A DNA stretch of 7,563 bases from an uncultured Eubacteriales bacterium. Its GTDB lineage: Bacteria > Bacillota > Clostridia > Oscillospirales > Acutalibacteraceae. Shown here piece after piece: positions 1 through 5,746 of this stretch (position 1 is the stretch's first letter; the number at the start of each line of letters is the position of its first letter). Made by a program: the position numbers and the translations under genes. Under the pieces are notes generated by a model. It was given only the letters and a program-made list of their open reading frames with translations, was not told the DNA's origin and made no database searches. The stretch lies in contig ONXZ01000060.1 of assembly GCA_900321905.1 (NCBI GenBank), positions 1 to 7,563 of the forward strand, in the 5' to 3' direction.

Positions 1-726
1 TTTGAATTTTGCGTATGCGTCCTCGGCTGCTCTCTTTGTATCGTTTGAGCCTGCTTTTCTTGCGAGCCTGCCGCTTGCAAGTGCGCTGTAAGGCGTGATT
101 GCAATATTCTCCTCAGTGCAGTAAGGTACCATCTCGCGCTCTTCCTCGCGGAATATCAGGTTGTAATGCCCCTGCACGGATACAAATTTTGCAAAACCTT
201 CTTTTTCTGCGATTGCGTTTGCTTTTGCAAGTTGCCAGGCAAAGCAGTTTGAAATGCCGATATAGCGCGCCTTGCCTGCTTTGACAACATTGTTAAGTCC
301 ATCAAGGATATCTTCAATCGGTGTGTTCCAGTCCCACATATGATAGATATAAAGGTCAACGTAGTCCATACCGAGATTTGTAAGACTTGTGTTAATCATA
401 TTTTCAATATGCTGCTGACCGCTGATGCCCGCAGCGATTTCCTCAGGTGTGCGCGGCAAAAATTTTGTCGCTAAAACAACCTCGTCGCGCTTTGCAAAAT
501 CACGCAGCGCCCTGCCGACATACTGCTCGCTCGTGCCGCTCTGGTAGGCGATTGCCGTGTCGTAAAAATTAACGCCGAGTTCAAGACCGCGTTTTATAAT
601 TTCCCTTGAATGTTCCTCGTCGAGCGTCCAGCCGTGCTGACCGCGTCCGCTGTCGCCAAAGCCCATACAGCCCATACAAATGCGGGACACGTTAAGGTCT
701 GAACTGCCGAGTTTAGTGTATTTCAT
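1..726 (-). CDS. Aldo/keto reductase, C-terminus cut by window edge
   Basis: This is the N-terminal 242 codons of an aldo/keto reductase, an NAD(P)H-dependent TIM-barrel enzyme that reduces aldehydes and ketones in the cytoplasm. The protein opens MKYTKLGSSDLNVSRICMG, typical of the family. The complete catalytic tetrad is visible: Asp56 and Tyr61 (in YDTAIAY), Lys88 (LATKF) and His129 (YIYHMW). The barrel strands RYIGISN and ITPYSALASGRL follow. Family members are usually about 310-330 aa, so roughly 80 residues, including most of the cofactor-binding end, lie left of the window. The start is supported by an AGGAGGC ribosome binding site at 732-738, five bases upstream. The gene lies 16 bases downstream of the TetR-family gene on the same strand and should be co-transcribed with it from the promoter at 1399-1427. 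The substrate cannot be read from the sequence. The family call is firm; a detoxification role is only inferred from the repressor partner. Confidence 0.95.
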   Translation of the reverse strand, partial: MKYTKLGSSDLNVSRICMGCMGFGDSGRGQHGWTLDEEHSREIIKRGLELGVNFYDTAIAYQSGTSEQYVGRALRDFAKRDEVVLATKFLPRTPEEIAAGISGQQHIENMINTSLTNLGMDYVDLYIYHMWDWNTPIEDILDGLNNVVKAGKARYIGISNCFAWQLAKANAIAEKEGFAKFVSVQGHYNLIFREEEREMVPYCTEENIAITPYSALASGRLARKAGSNDTKRAAEDAYAKFK

Positions 727-742
727 ACTGCGCCTCCTATTC

Positions 743-1351
743 TTAAAGCAGTTTTAATGCGCTCGTAAACGCAAGTTCATAGATAGTGTGATAGTCGTAG
801 TTTACGCCTGCTTTATCCATCGCTTCCCTCTGCTTTTCGGTAACAACGGCATAGGGATAAATGCCGTAGATAAACGGAAAGAAGTTGTAGATAAAAGCGT
901 TTTGGTCAACGTCTTTGCAGAATTTTTTGAGCATTGCTTCAACTGCGTTAATAGACGCGCCGTAAGCCTTTTTAAATTCAACAAGGCTCTCCATACGGCT
1001 GTTTGCTTCCATATCGTAGTGGTTCATACTCATAAGTTTCAGCAGTAGTTGTCTGTGTTCGAGCGAGCGTGCGAGTTTTTCCGCCACCTCGCGCTTTGTA
1101 AGGCTGTCGTTGCCGTTAGTAATATCCTCAAGTTCCGCCACCCACAGTTCATATTCCTCCTGCAGAATGGCGAGGAATATTTCTTCCTTAGTTTCAAAAT
1201 AATTATATATCGACGGACGGGTGAAAGAGGTGTAATTTGCAATCTCTTTGATTGTAATTTCCTTAAAACTCATCGTTTTGTAAAGTTCTTTGCAGGCTGC
1301 AATAATTTCGCCCCTGCGTGCGTTTGTCAGTTTGGCAGAACCTCTTGGCAT
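743..1351 (-). CDS. TetR/AcrR-family transcriptional repressor
   Basis: A 202-aa TetR-family regulator. The N-terminal DNA-binding domain is clear: a first helix around ARRGEIIAACKELY, then the helix-turn-helix at about residues 33-53 (ITIKEIANYTSFTRPSIYNYF), followed by ETKEEIFLAIL, all in the classic TetR spacing. The remaining 140 or so residues are helical and divergent, as expected for the ligand-binding and dimerisation half, so the inducer is unknown. The frame can be extended to a TTG at 1372, but the ATG at 1351 is the better start: an AAGGGGGAG ribosome binding site (1356-1364) sits four bases upstream of it, and the longer version would translate that site. The gene heads a two-gene unit with the aldo/keto reductase. 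Paired palindromes bracketing its promoter suggest that it represses itself and the reductase. The family assignment is secure; the regulatory model is inference. Confidence 0.95.
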   Translation of the reverse strand: MPRGSAKLTNARRGEIIAACKELYKTMSFKEITIKEIANYTSFTRPSIYNYFETKEEIFLAILQEEYELWVAELEDITNGNDSLTKREVAEKLARSLEHRQLLLKLMSMNHYDMEANSRMESLVEFKKAYGASINAVEAMLKKFCKDVDQNAFIYNFFPFIYGIYPYAVVTEKQREAMDKAGVNYDYHTIYELAFTSALKLL

Positions 1352-1376
1352 AATTCTCCCCCTTAACAACAATAAA

Positions 1377-1391
1377 TTGACACCGTGTCAG
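1377..1391. promoter_or_regulatory. Probable TetR operator O1, overlapping transcription start
   Basis: TGACAC-C-GTGTCA (1378-1390) is a perfect 6+1+6 inverted repeat. It lies just downstream of the -10 box, across the expected transcription start and leader. The 15-base unit (1377-1391) is repeated in reverse orientation at 1413-1427 with one mismatch. Its position beside a tetR-like gene suggests the regulator's own operator. Confidence 0.75.
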
Positions 1392-1398
1392 TAATTGT

Positions 1399-1427
1399 AT
1401 TATACAACTATTCTGACACGATGTCAA
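1399..1427 (-). promoter_or_regulatory. Consensus sigma-A promoter of the tetR-like/reductase unit
   Basis: Read on the minus strand, a perfect TTGACA -35 box (1422-1427) and a perfect TATAAT -10 box (1399-1404) are separated by exactly 17 bases. Transcription would start near 1392 and lead into the TetR-family gene. A promoter this strong normally needs tight repression, which fits the flanking palindromes. Confidence 0.85.
1413..1427. promoter_or_regulatory. Probable TetR operator O2, overlapping the -35 box
   Basis: TGACAC-G-ATGTCA (1414-1426) is a near-perfect palindrome that contains the -35 hexamer of the minus-strand promoter. It is an inverted copy of the unit at 1377-1391, with centres 36 bases apart. 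Occupancy of both sites would block RNA polymerase at the -35 and at the start site. Confidence 0.75.
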
Positions 1428-1459
1428 CATAAAAATGTTATTGTTTTTTCCGATTTATT

Positions 1460-1558
1460 CTAATGTTCGTAAACCGACCACTGTTCTGTGTGCAGCGTGC
1501 CGTCATCAAATATGTATGCGTTCAAAGTGTCGCTACTATCAGTTGACTCTACAAAAAG
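1460..1558 (-). pseudogene. Orphan C-terminal remnant of a paralogue of the 437-aa membrane protein
   Basis: Translation of the minus strand here gives 32 residues and a TAG stop, with no start codon or ribosome binding site of its own. It aligns without gaps to residues 409-436 of the neighbouring 437-aa protein: the remnant has NAYIFDDGT and EQWS where the intact protein has NAFIFDGDT and ETWS. By my hand alignment about 13 of 28 positions are identical, and most of the others are conservative (L/I, F/Y, L/V, T/S). The fragment starts 12 bases beyond the T-tract of the terminator of the 384-aa gene, whose own C-terminal domain is unrelated. It is therefore either the displaced original end of that gene or the last trace of a third tandem paralogue. 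It is unlikely to be translated. Confidence 0.75.
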
Positions 1559-1569
1559 CATAACAAGAT

Positions 1570-1605
1570 AAAAACAGGAGCCATCTCAAGTTGAGATAAC
1601 TCCTG
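1570..1605 (-). terminator. Rho-independent terminator of the 384-aa membrane protein gene
   Basis: CAGGAG (1575-1580) pairs with CTCCTG (1600-1605), and ATCTCAA (1583-1589) pairs with TTGAGAT (1591-1597), with a two-base internal mismatch between the two stems. On the minus strand the hairpin is followed by five T residues (1570-1574). It starts 27 bases after the stop codon of the 384-aa gene. Confidence 0.85.
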
Positions 1606-1632
1606 CTTCTGCATAATTTTTAATTTTTATCG

Positions 1633-2787
1633 TTAATAATTAGCGATAGAGTCAATGGAATCAGCGGTTAACGCCATACTGTTATCAGAGGAGTAAGACA
1701 AATTATCATTTTCATATTCTTCCCAAGCAGCATCATATTCGTCTTTGCTTACAGATTCATCGTTTATCTTATATTCAGGAGTTGTTCCTTCCGGCGTTGC
1801 TGCTTCATTTGTATACAGGCTGATTAGCTCTTCGCAAGTACCCGATTCCACTTTATAAATTGTTGTAGCATCATTACCTTGATAGCAAACGTTTGAATAT
1901 ATTAGGCCTTCTCTTTCAGCATATCCGGCCGCGCCAAAAGTTCCGCTTAAATCAACGACCAGTTCAACAACCTCTGAATTAACGCAAGTATAAACAGATG
2001 CAGCGGAAACATGGCTGTTGCCATCGCTTATTACAAGCTCGGGGGTATCGTCATCGTCTATATATACGAGGTTGAAGCTGCAGCTATCCGGATACTCTGC
2101 TTCATCCATATAAGCGTAGAGATAATCCATGTATGCCTGGCGCCAGTCGTTTGTTTCTGCTGTTGTATCGGCGGTTTCGGTTTCATCGGTCTGTGTTTCC
2201 TCAGGTTCGATGTATTCCGACTCCGAGTTTTTACCCGGGAAGTAGTGGAATTCGCCTCCGTCACTCAAAGTACATTCAACACATTTTCTCTCATAATTAA
2301 TGTTTATATATTCAAAAACATGATGTTTGCTGTTGTAGTCCTCAAGATACTGTTTGTCTTTATCAAGGACGGTTTTGATATAACTGTCTTTAACGTTGCC
2401 GTTACTGTCGTAATACTCTTCTTCGATGTCTTCAAGGTCGTTCTCAAATGTTGCCATATGGAACGACGGAGTGTTCAGGTTTTGCGCTACACCGTTATCT
2501 GTATTTGCGCCTAAAGATACCAGAATAATGGTTATAACAACAGCAATCAATGCGACTGTGCCTGCTATAATGCCGATGATAAGACCTGTCCGTTTTCTGT
2601 CCGCTACAGCCGCGCCGCCTTGCTGTACAGGATTAAACTGTTGTTGCGGTATGTAAGGTGGTTGCTGCTGCACAGAGTTGTTTTGTATATGCGGCTGTGG
2701 CTGATACGGGGTTGCGTTTGCAACGGTTTTTTGATGTATCGGGTTACCCGCGCCATTATTATTCTGATAATTTGGATTGTCGTTCAT
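1633..2787 (-). CDS. Bitopic membrane protein with Pro/Gln-rich tail and acidic DDDDTPEL ectodomain, function unknown
   Basis: I do not recognise a named family for this 384-aa protein. Residues 1-60 are a Pro/Gln/Asn-rich tail. RKR (64-66) precedes a single hydrophobic helix at about 68-91 with glycine spacing. The tail is probably cytoplasmic and the rest outside the membrane; there is no lipobox or cleavable signal. Residues 112-190 form a module shared with the upstream 437-aa protein, ending FPGKNSES. A Thr/Glu-rich linker (191-213) follows. The C-terminal domain (about 214-330) contains YIDDDDTPELVISDG, an acidic stretch resembling Ca-binding or FG-GAP-like loops (analogy only), and is unrelated to the paralogue's. 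The last 50 residues are acidic and Ser-rich. An in-frame TTG at 2802 exists, but ATG 2787 is preferred: it has a GGGGGA ribosome binding site seven bases upstream, and the resulting MNDNPNYQNN matches MNTQPIYPNN of the paralogue. Confidence 0.85.
   Translation of the reverse strand: MNDNPNYQNNNGAGNPIHQKTVANATPYQPQPHIQNNSVQQQPPYIPQQQFNPVQQGGAAVADRKRTGLIIGIIAGTVALIAVVITIILVSLGANTDNGVAQNLNTPSFHMATFENDLEDIEEEYYDSNGNVKDSYIKTVLDKDKQYLEDYNSKHHVFEYININYERKCVECTLSDGGEFHYFPGKNSESEYIEPEETQTDETETADTTAETNDWRQAYMDYLYAYMDEAEYPDSCSFNLVYIDDDDTPELVISDGNSHVSAASVYTCVNSEVVELVVDLSGTFGAAGYAEREGLIYSNVCYQGNDATTIYKVESGTCEELISLYTNEAATPEGTTPEYKINDESVSKDEYDAAWEEYENDNLSYSSDNSMALTADSIDSIANY
2218..2454 (-). repeat. Shared ectodomain module, copy in the 384-aa gene
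   Basis: Encodes residues 112-190 of the 384-aa protein. It is paralogous to residues 114-191 of the 437-aa protein (3608-3841), sharing features such as a YY/YL-DSNGNVK/NSKGDVK turn, HHVF/HHTF, a conserved Cys (172 and 173) and the terminal FPGKNSES. The last 26 bases (2218-2243) match 3608-3633 at 23 positions by eye, much more closely than the flanking DNA. Confidence 0.8.
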
Positions 2788-2815
2788 CGTTCTTTCCCCC
2801 AAAAACTTTTAAATC

Positions 2816-2844
2816 ATTATAACATAAAACGGCTGTCCGTTCAA
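2816..2844 (-). promoter_or_regulatory. Probable promoter of the 384-aa gene, embedded in the preceding terminator
   Basis: On the minus strand a perfect TATAAT (2816-2821) lies 17 bases downstream of TTGAAC (2839-2844). The -35 box falls in the loop side of the terminator hairpin at 2830-2854. Initiation near 2809 would give a leader of about 22 bases containing the ribosome binding site. This would allow the gene to be expressed separately from its upstream paralogue. Confidence 0.6.
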
Positions 2845-2854
2845 CAGACAGCCG
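2826..2854 (-). terminator. Rho-independent terminator of the 437-aa membrane protein gene
   Basis: CGGCTGTC pairs with GACAGCCG in a hairpin (2830-2854). It can be extended inward by a G-U, a G-C and a T-A pair to an 11-bp stem with a three-base loop. Four T residues follow on the minus strand (2826-2829). The plus strand is also followed by a T run (2858-2863), so it may work in both directions. It lies 12 bases after the stop at 2867. Confidence 0.85.
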
Positions 2855-2866
2855 AAGTTTTTTAAA

Positions 2867-4180
2867 CTAATTCTGGCTCCATGTTTCAACCTGAACTGTG
2901 TCGCCGTCAAAGATGAACGCATTAACGCTGTCTGAGTCGGGATTTGCTTCAACATAAATATTGAGGTCGCTTTCCGGTAAATAGAAGTGATACATATTTT
3001 CGTTGCAAACCGTGCCGCTCAGGTTGTAATCGCTGTAAAATTCGCCGTCAGTGAAGAATGCGAGTGTTTGTTCGTCCTCGCTCGCTTCGCCGAAGTATAA
3101 CTCATTAACGCCAAGCGTGCTGTTAAAGTAGTCGGAATACCAACTTGTGCCGCAGATTACAGAGTAATCGTTCAGCGTGCTGTCACAAAGCGACAGTCTG
3201 GAGATAACGCCCTTGTAGTAGTTGCTCTCATATGTAAAAACATTGTTTGAGCAATCGTTGTTATAAATGTAATAAGTGTCAGTATCTGTGCTGAAAGTTG
3301 CGCAGTCAGCCTCTTTTGCATAGAGCGTTGTGCTTTCGCTGGTTTCTTCGCTTTCACTCTCATAGTAAACTGTAACCGCACCGTTTTCGTTAAATTCAAA
3401 ACTGATAAGCTGGCAACCGCCGTTGATAACGGTTGAGATATACCATCTGTCGCTGCAGAGAGTATCAAGGAAGGTGCTGTCAAGTTCGCTTGCATTGCTG
3501 TCGCCGGCAGTTTCATCACTGTTCTCATCAGGTGTTTCAGCGTCAGCGGAATCAGCGTCGTTCGGGTTAACCGTATCCTCAACATTGCCTTCGTCGTCAA
3601 CGATTTGCGACTCGGAATTTTTGCCCGGGAAGTGTCTGTAAATTCTGCCGTCGTCAAGGTAGCAGTCGATTGTTTTGTGGGTTTCGTTCATCTTAACATC
3701 GGTGAATGTGTGGTGTGTTTCGTTATAAGTTGAAATATAGTTATATTCCTCTTTAAGCAGAGTATTTATCTTTTCTTCTTTAACATCGCCCTTGCTGTTG
3801 AGGTAATCTTTTTCCATCTCGTTAAGTTTTGCCTCGTATGCTGAGCAGTAACTTACAGGCGATTTAACGCTCGGTGTGTAAGTTGCAGTTGTGTTGCTGC
3901 CGCCTGAAGATAATGTAATAATCATAATGATAACTACAAGCAGAACAAGACCGATAACGCCGCCTATAATACCGAGTATTTTGCCTGTGTTGTCCTTTTG
4001 TACAGTTGCAGCGCCGCCGTATACAGGGCGTGGTGCGTTTGGTGCAGGCTGCTGATAGTAGCCCTGTCTTTGATATGCGTTTTCATAAACTGTGCGGTCT
4101 CTGTAATCAGGCTGCACCGGTCTTTGCGGATACTGATTTGAGTTGTTAGAATTATTAGGATAAATCGGTTGTGTGTTCAT
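2867..4180 (-). CDS. Bitopic membrane protein with Pro/Gln-rich tail and Cys-rich ectodomain, function unknown
   Basis: A 437-aa protein I cannot assign to a named family. Residues 1-60 are rich in Asn, Pro, Gln and Tyr with no signal peptide. A single membrane helix spans about 68-90 (GKILGIIGGVIGLVLL...), giving a likely tail-inside, C-terminus-outside topology. Residues 114-191 are the module shared with the 384-aa neighbour, ending FPGKNSES. Residues 192-234 are an acidic Asp/Glu/Ser/Thr linker. Residues 235-437 form a second ectodomain rich in aromatics and beta-strand patterns, with seven of the nine ectodomain Cys (242, 256, 293, 310, 332, 343, 392; the others are 112 and 173). Two similar motifs, CSDRWYIS and CGTSWYSD, hint at an internal duplication. 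The ATG has an AAGGAG ribosome binding site (4189-4194) eight bases upstream and no competing start. The gene is followed by its own terminator and diverges from the NAD operon. A surface-exposed sensory or binding role is possible but unproven. Confidence 0.87.
   Translation of the reverse strand: MNTQPIYPNNSNNSNQYPQRPVQPDYRDRTVYENAYQRQGYYQQPAPNAPRPVYGGAATVQKDNTGKILGIIGGVIGLVLLVVIIMIITLSSGGSNTTATYTPSVKSPVSYCSAYEAKLNEMEKDYLNSKGDVKEEKINTLLKEEYNYISTYNETHHTFTDVKMNETHKTIDCYLDDGRIYRHFPGKNSESQIVDDEGNVEDTVNPNDADSADAETPDENSDETAGDSNASELDSTFLDTLCSDRWYISTVINGGCQLISFEFNENGAVTVYYESESEETSESTTLYAKEADCATFSTDTDTYYIYNNDCSNNVFTYESNYYKGVISRLSLCDSTLNDYSVICGTSWYSDYFNSTLGVNELYFGEASEDEQTLAFFTDGEFYSDYNLSGTVCNENMYHFYLPESDLNIYVEANPDSDSVNAFIFDGDTVQVETWSQN
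3608..3841 (-). repeat. Shared ectodomain module, copy in the 437-aa gene
   Basis: Encodes residues 114-191 of the 437-aa protein and corresponds to the module at 2218-2454. It occupies the same distance from the N-terminus in both proteins (FPGKNSES at 184-191 here, 183-190 there), so the paralogues share tail, helix and module and diverge completely only after this point. Confidence 0.8.
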
Positions 4181-4232
4181 TTTTCTCTCTCCTTACATAC
4201 CGTCGGGATTTGTTCCCCTTGACTACGACTAC

Positions 4233-4238
4233 ATCATA
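4233..4238 (-). promoter_or_regulatory. Possible extended -10 promoter of the 437-aa gene
   Basis: The minus strand reads TGATATGAT, a TATGAT -10 box (4233-4238) preceded by an upstream TG, with no good -35 at 17 bases. A start near 4226 would give a leader of about 46 bases. An alternative is TTGACA (4289-4294) with TACAAA 17 bases downstream, which has a better -35 but a poorer -10. Confidence 0.4.
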
Positions 4239-4287
4239 TCACAAAGAACGAGGATGTTTTTCATTTTGTAAAAATTGGCATTAATTA

Positions 4288-4302
4288 TGTCAAATTTGGA
4301 CA
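4288..4302. promoter_or_regulatory. Near-perfect palindrome, candidate operator
   Basis: TGTC-A-AAtTT-G-GACA is a 15-base palindrome with a single mismatched pair. It lies in the divergent intergenic region and overlaps the alternative TTGACA -35 of the 437-aa gene. It could bind a dimeric regulator of either side. I cannot tie it to a known NAD-responsive regulator. Confidence 0.35.
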
Positions 4303-4340
4303 TTTTTGCCCCTGTTTGCCCCAAAAAGAGCGCAAAAATT

Positions 4341-4365
4341 GCCCCTCACCGTCAAAGTGAGAGGC
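4341..4365. other. Intergenic hairpin, possible terminator on the minus strand
   Basis: GCC-C-CTCAC (4341-4349) pairs with GTGAG-A-GGC (4357-4365) around a seven-base loop, with one mismatch. On the minus strand AATTTTT follows, as in an intrinsic terminator; the plus strand has only a short TATTTT. Lying upstream of the NAD operon promoter, it could insulate the two divergent units or be a relic of an older terminator. Confidence 0.4.
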
Positions 4366-4395
4366 AGTATTTTCCGATTAATAGCCGCCTGACTA

Positions 4396-4424
4396 TTGAA
4401 AAAACGGTGCGAATAGATTATTAT
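4396..4424 (+). promoter_or_regulatory. Promoter of the NAD salvage operon
   Basis: TTGAAA (4396-4401) and TATTAT (4419-4424) are separated by 17 bases, each with five of six consensus bases. Initiation near 4431 leaves a leader of about 23 bases before pncA, too short for a riboswitch, so any control is probably exerted at the DNA level. Confidence 0.7.
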
Positions 4425-4453
4425 ATATTTAATATGCGAAAGGATAATTTGGT

Positions 4454-4978
4454 ATGAAAAAGTTTTTAGTAGTTGTTGATATGCAAAAAGACTTTGTTGA
4501 CGGTGCGCTCGGAACTGCCGAGGCGCAGGAAATAGTCGGCAACGTTGTGCAGGAAGTTGAAAGTTTTGACGGCGAAATTTTTGTGACTTTTGACACGCAT
4601 TTTGAAAACTATCTTGACACCGCCGAGGGCAAAAAACTCCCTGTCGAGCACTGCATTAAAGGCACCGATGGCTGGAAACTCAACACCGACGTACAAAACG
4701 CGCTTGACAAAAAGAGTTACACTGCAGTTGAAAAGCGTACATTCGGCAGCACAGATTTGCCAAAACTCATTGCAGACAGGGCAAACGGCGATGACTTTGC
4801 AATCGAGATTATAGGTCTTTGCACTGATATCTGCGTGGTTTCAAACGCGCTTGTGCTGAAGGCAAACTTTCCCGAAAATGCAATTTGCGTTAAAGAAAAC
4901 TGCTGTGCAGGCGTTACGCCGCAAGCGCACAGCGCGGCTATTGCAACTATGAAAAGTTGCCAGATTGATATTATATAA
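4454..4978 (+). CDS. pncA: Nicotinamidase (isochorismatase-fold cysteine hydrolase)
   Basis: A 174-aa cytoplasmic enzyme of the isochorismatase/nicotinamidase superfamily, expected to deamidate nicotinamide to nicotinate. The catalytic triad is in place: Asp9 in VVVDMQKDF, Lys94 in VEKRTFGS, and Cys127 in the signature GLCTDICVVSNA. Asp47 and His49 (FDTH) and His66 (VEHC) match the metal-binding positions of nicotinamidases. The length is slightly short for the family (about 180-210 aa), but both ends look intact. The ATG is preceded by a GAAAGGA ribosome binding site (4438-4444). It is the first gene of an operon with nadE and pncB, which supports nicotinamidase over other hydrolases of this fold. 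Without that context, the fold alone would not fix the substrate. Confidence 0.9.
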   Translation: MKKFLVVVDMQKDFVDGALGTAEAQEIVGNVVQEVESFDGEIFVTFDTHFENYLDTAEGKKLPVEHCIKGTDGWKLNTDVQNALDKKSYTAVEKRTFGSTDLPKLIADRANGDDFAIEIIGLCTDICVVSNALVLKANFPENAICVKENCCAGVTPQAHSAAIATMKSCQIDII

Positions 4979-5002
4979 CATTTATATAACGGAGGACAGA
5001 AA

Positions 5003-5728
5003 ATGTTTGATGCAAAAAAGATTAAAGACGACTGCGTTAACTGGATAAGAGATTTTTTTGAAGAAAACGGCAAGGGCTGCAACGCCGTAATTGGTATTTC
5101 GGGCGGCAAGGACAGTTCTATCGTTGCGGCTCTCTGCATTGAGGCGCTTGGCAAAGACAGAGTTATCGGCGTGCTTATGCCAAACGGCGAGCAGAGTGAT
5201 ATTGATATGGCAAAACTGCTTGTAAAGCACCTTGATATCAAGCATTATACAGTTAATATTAAGGACTGTTTTGACGGACTTGTTAACAGTCTGCCGTTTG
5301 AACTCAGCCAGCAAAGCCGTGAAAATCTGGCGCCGCGTATACGTATGTCAACGCTTTACGCTGTGTCGCAGAGCCATAACGGCAGAGTTGCAAACACCTG
5401 CAATCTGTCTGAGGACTGGGTGGGTTACTCCACACGGTACGGCGATTCCGTAGGCGATTTCAGCCCTTGCTCACACCTCACTGTTGACGAGATGAAGCAA
5501 ATCGGCAGAGTGCTCGGTCTGCCCGATGTTCTTATTGACAAAGTTCCGTCGGACGGTCTTTGCGGCAAGACGGACGAGGATAAACTCGGCTTTACCTACG
5601 CCGAACTTGACCGCTATATCCGCACAGGCGAGATTGATAACCCTGTTTCAAAAGAACGCATTGACCGCCTGCATAAAATGAACCTGTTTAAACTTGAACT
5701 TATGCCGCAGTTTATACCCGAAATCTGA
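5003..5728 (+). CDS. nadE: Ammonia-dependent NAD synthetase
   Basis: A 241-aa NAD synthetase that adenylates nicotinate adenine dinucleotide with ATP and amidates it with ammonia to give NAD, the last step of both de novo and salvage pathways. The ATP-pyrophosphatase P-loop SGGKDS is at residues 33-38. Other family blocks are NLAPRIRMSTLY (108-119), NTCNLSEDWVGYSTRYGD (131-148) with the substrate-binding NxSE, and KTDEDKLGFTYAELD near the C-terminus. There is no N-terminal glutaminase domain, so free ammonia or an external glutaminase is needed. The length is near the short end for the ammonia-dependent type (about 240-275 aa). A GGAGGA ribosome binding site (4991-4996) lies six bases upstream of the ATG. 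The gene starts 24 bases after pncA and ends 18 bases before pncB. Confidence 0.95.
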   Translation: MFDAKKIKDDCVNWIRDFFEENGKGCNAVIGISGGKDSSIVAALCIEALGKDRVIGVLMPNGEQSDIDMAKLLVKHLDIKHYTVNIKDCFDGLVNSLPFELSQQSRENLAPRIRMSTLYAVSQSHNGRVANTCNLSEDWVGYSTRYGDSVGDFSPCSHLTVDEMKQIGRVLGLPDVLIDKVPSDGLCGKTDEDKLGFTYAELDRYIRTGEIDNPVSKERIDRLHKMNLFKLELMPQFIPEI

Positions 5729-5746
5729 CGGCGCGAGGTGAATAAA

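Noticed and set aside
1377..1406. Plus-strand promoter-like TTGACA with TATACA 18 bases downstream, opposite the tetR promoter
   Set aside because: The TTGACA is simply part of the palindromic operator, the -10 is poor, and there is no plus-strand gene before 4454.
2011..2514. Long plus-strand open frame rich in Val, Ile and Phe
   Set aside because: It is antisense to the 384-aa gene. Its hydrophobic composition comes from reading acidic codons (GAT, GAA, GAC) in reverse, and it has no ribosome binding site.
3172..3657. Minus-strand open frame overlapping the 437-aa gene in another frame
   Set aside because: The composition is Thr/Ala/Arg-biased frame-shift translation with no ribosome binding site. 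The overlapped frame has the membrane helix and paralogue support.
4425..4453. A riboswitch in the leader of the NAD operon
   Set aside because: The promoter leaves only about 23 bases of leader, too short for any known NAD-related riboswitch, and there is no structured element.
4275..4457. Small plus-strand frame ahead of pncA
   Set aside because: It crosses the palindrome, hairpin and operon promoter, lacks a ribosome binding site and has no recognisable protein character.
4717..5241. Minus-strand open frame of 174 codons antisense to pncA and nadE
   Set aside because: Both sense genes have full catalytic motifs. The antisense frame shows no domain and no ribosome binding site.
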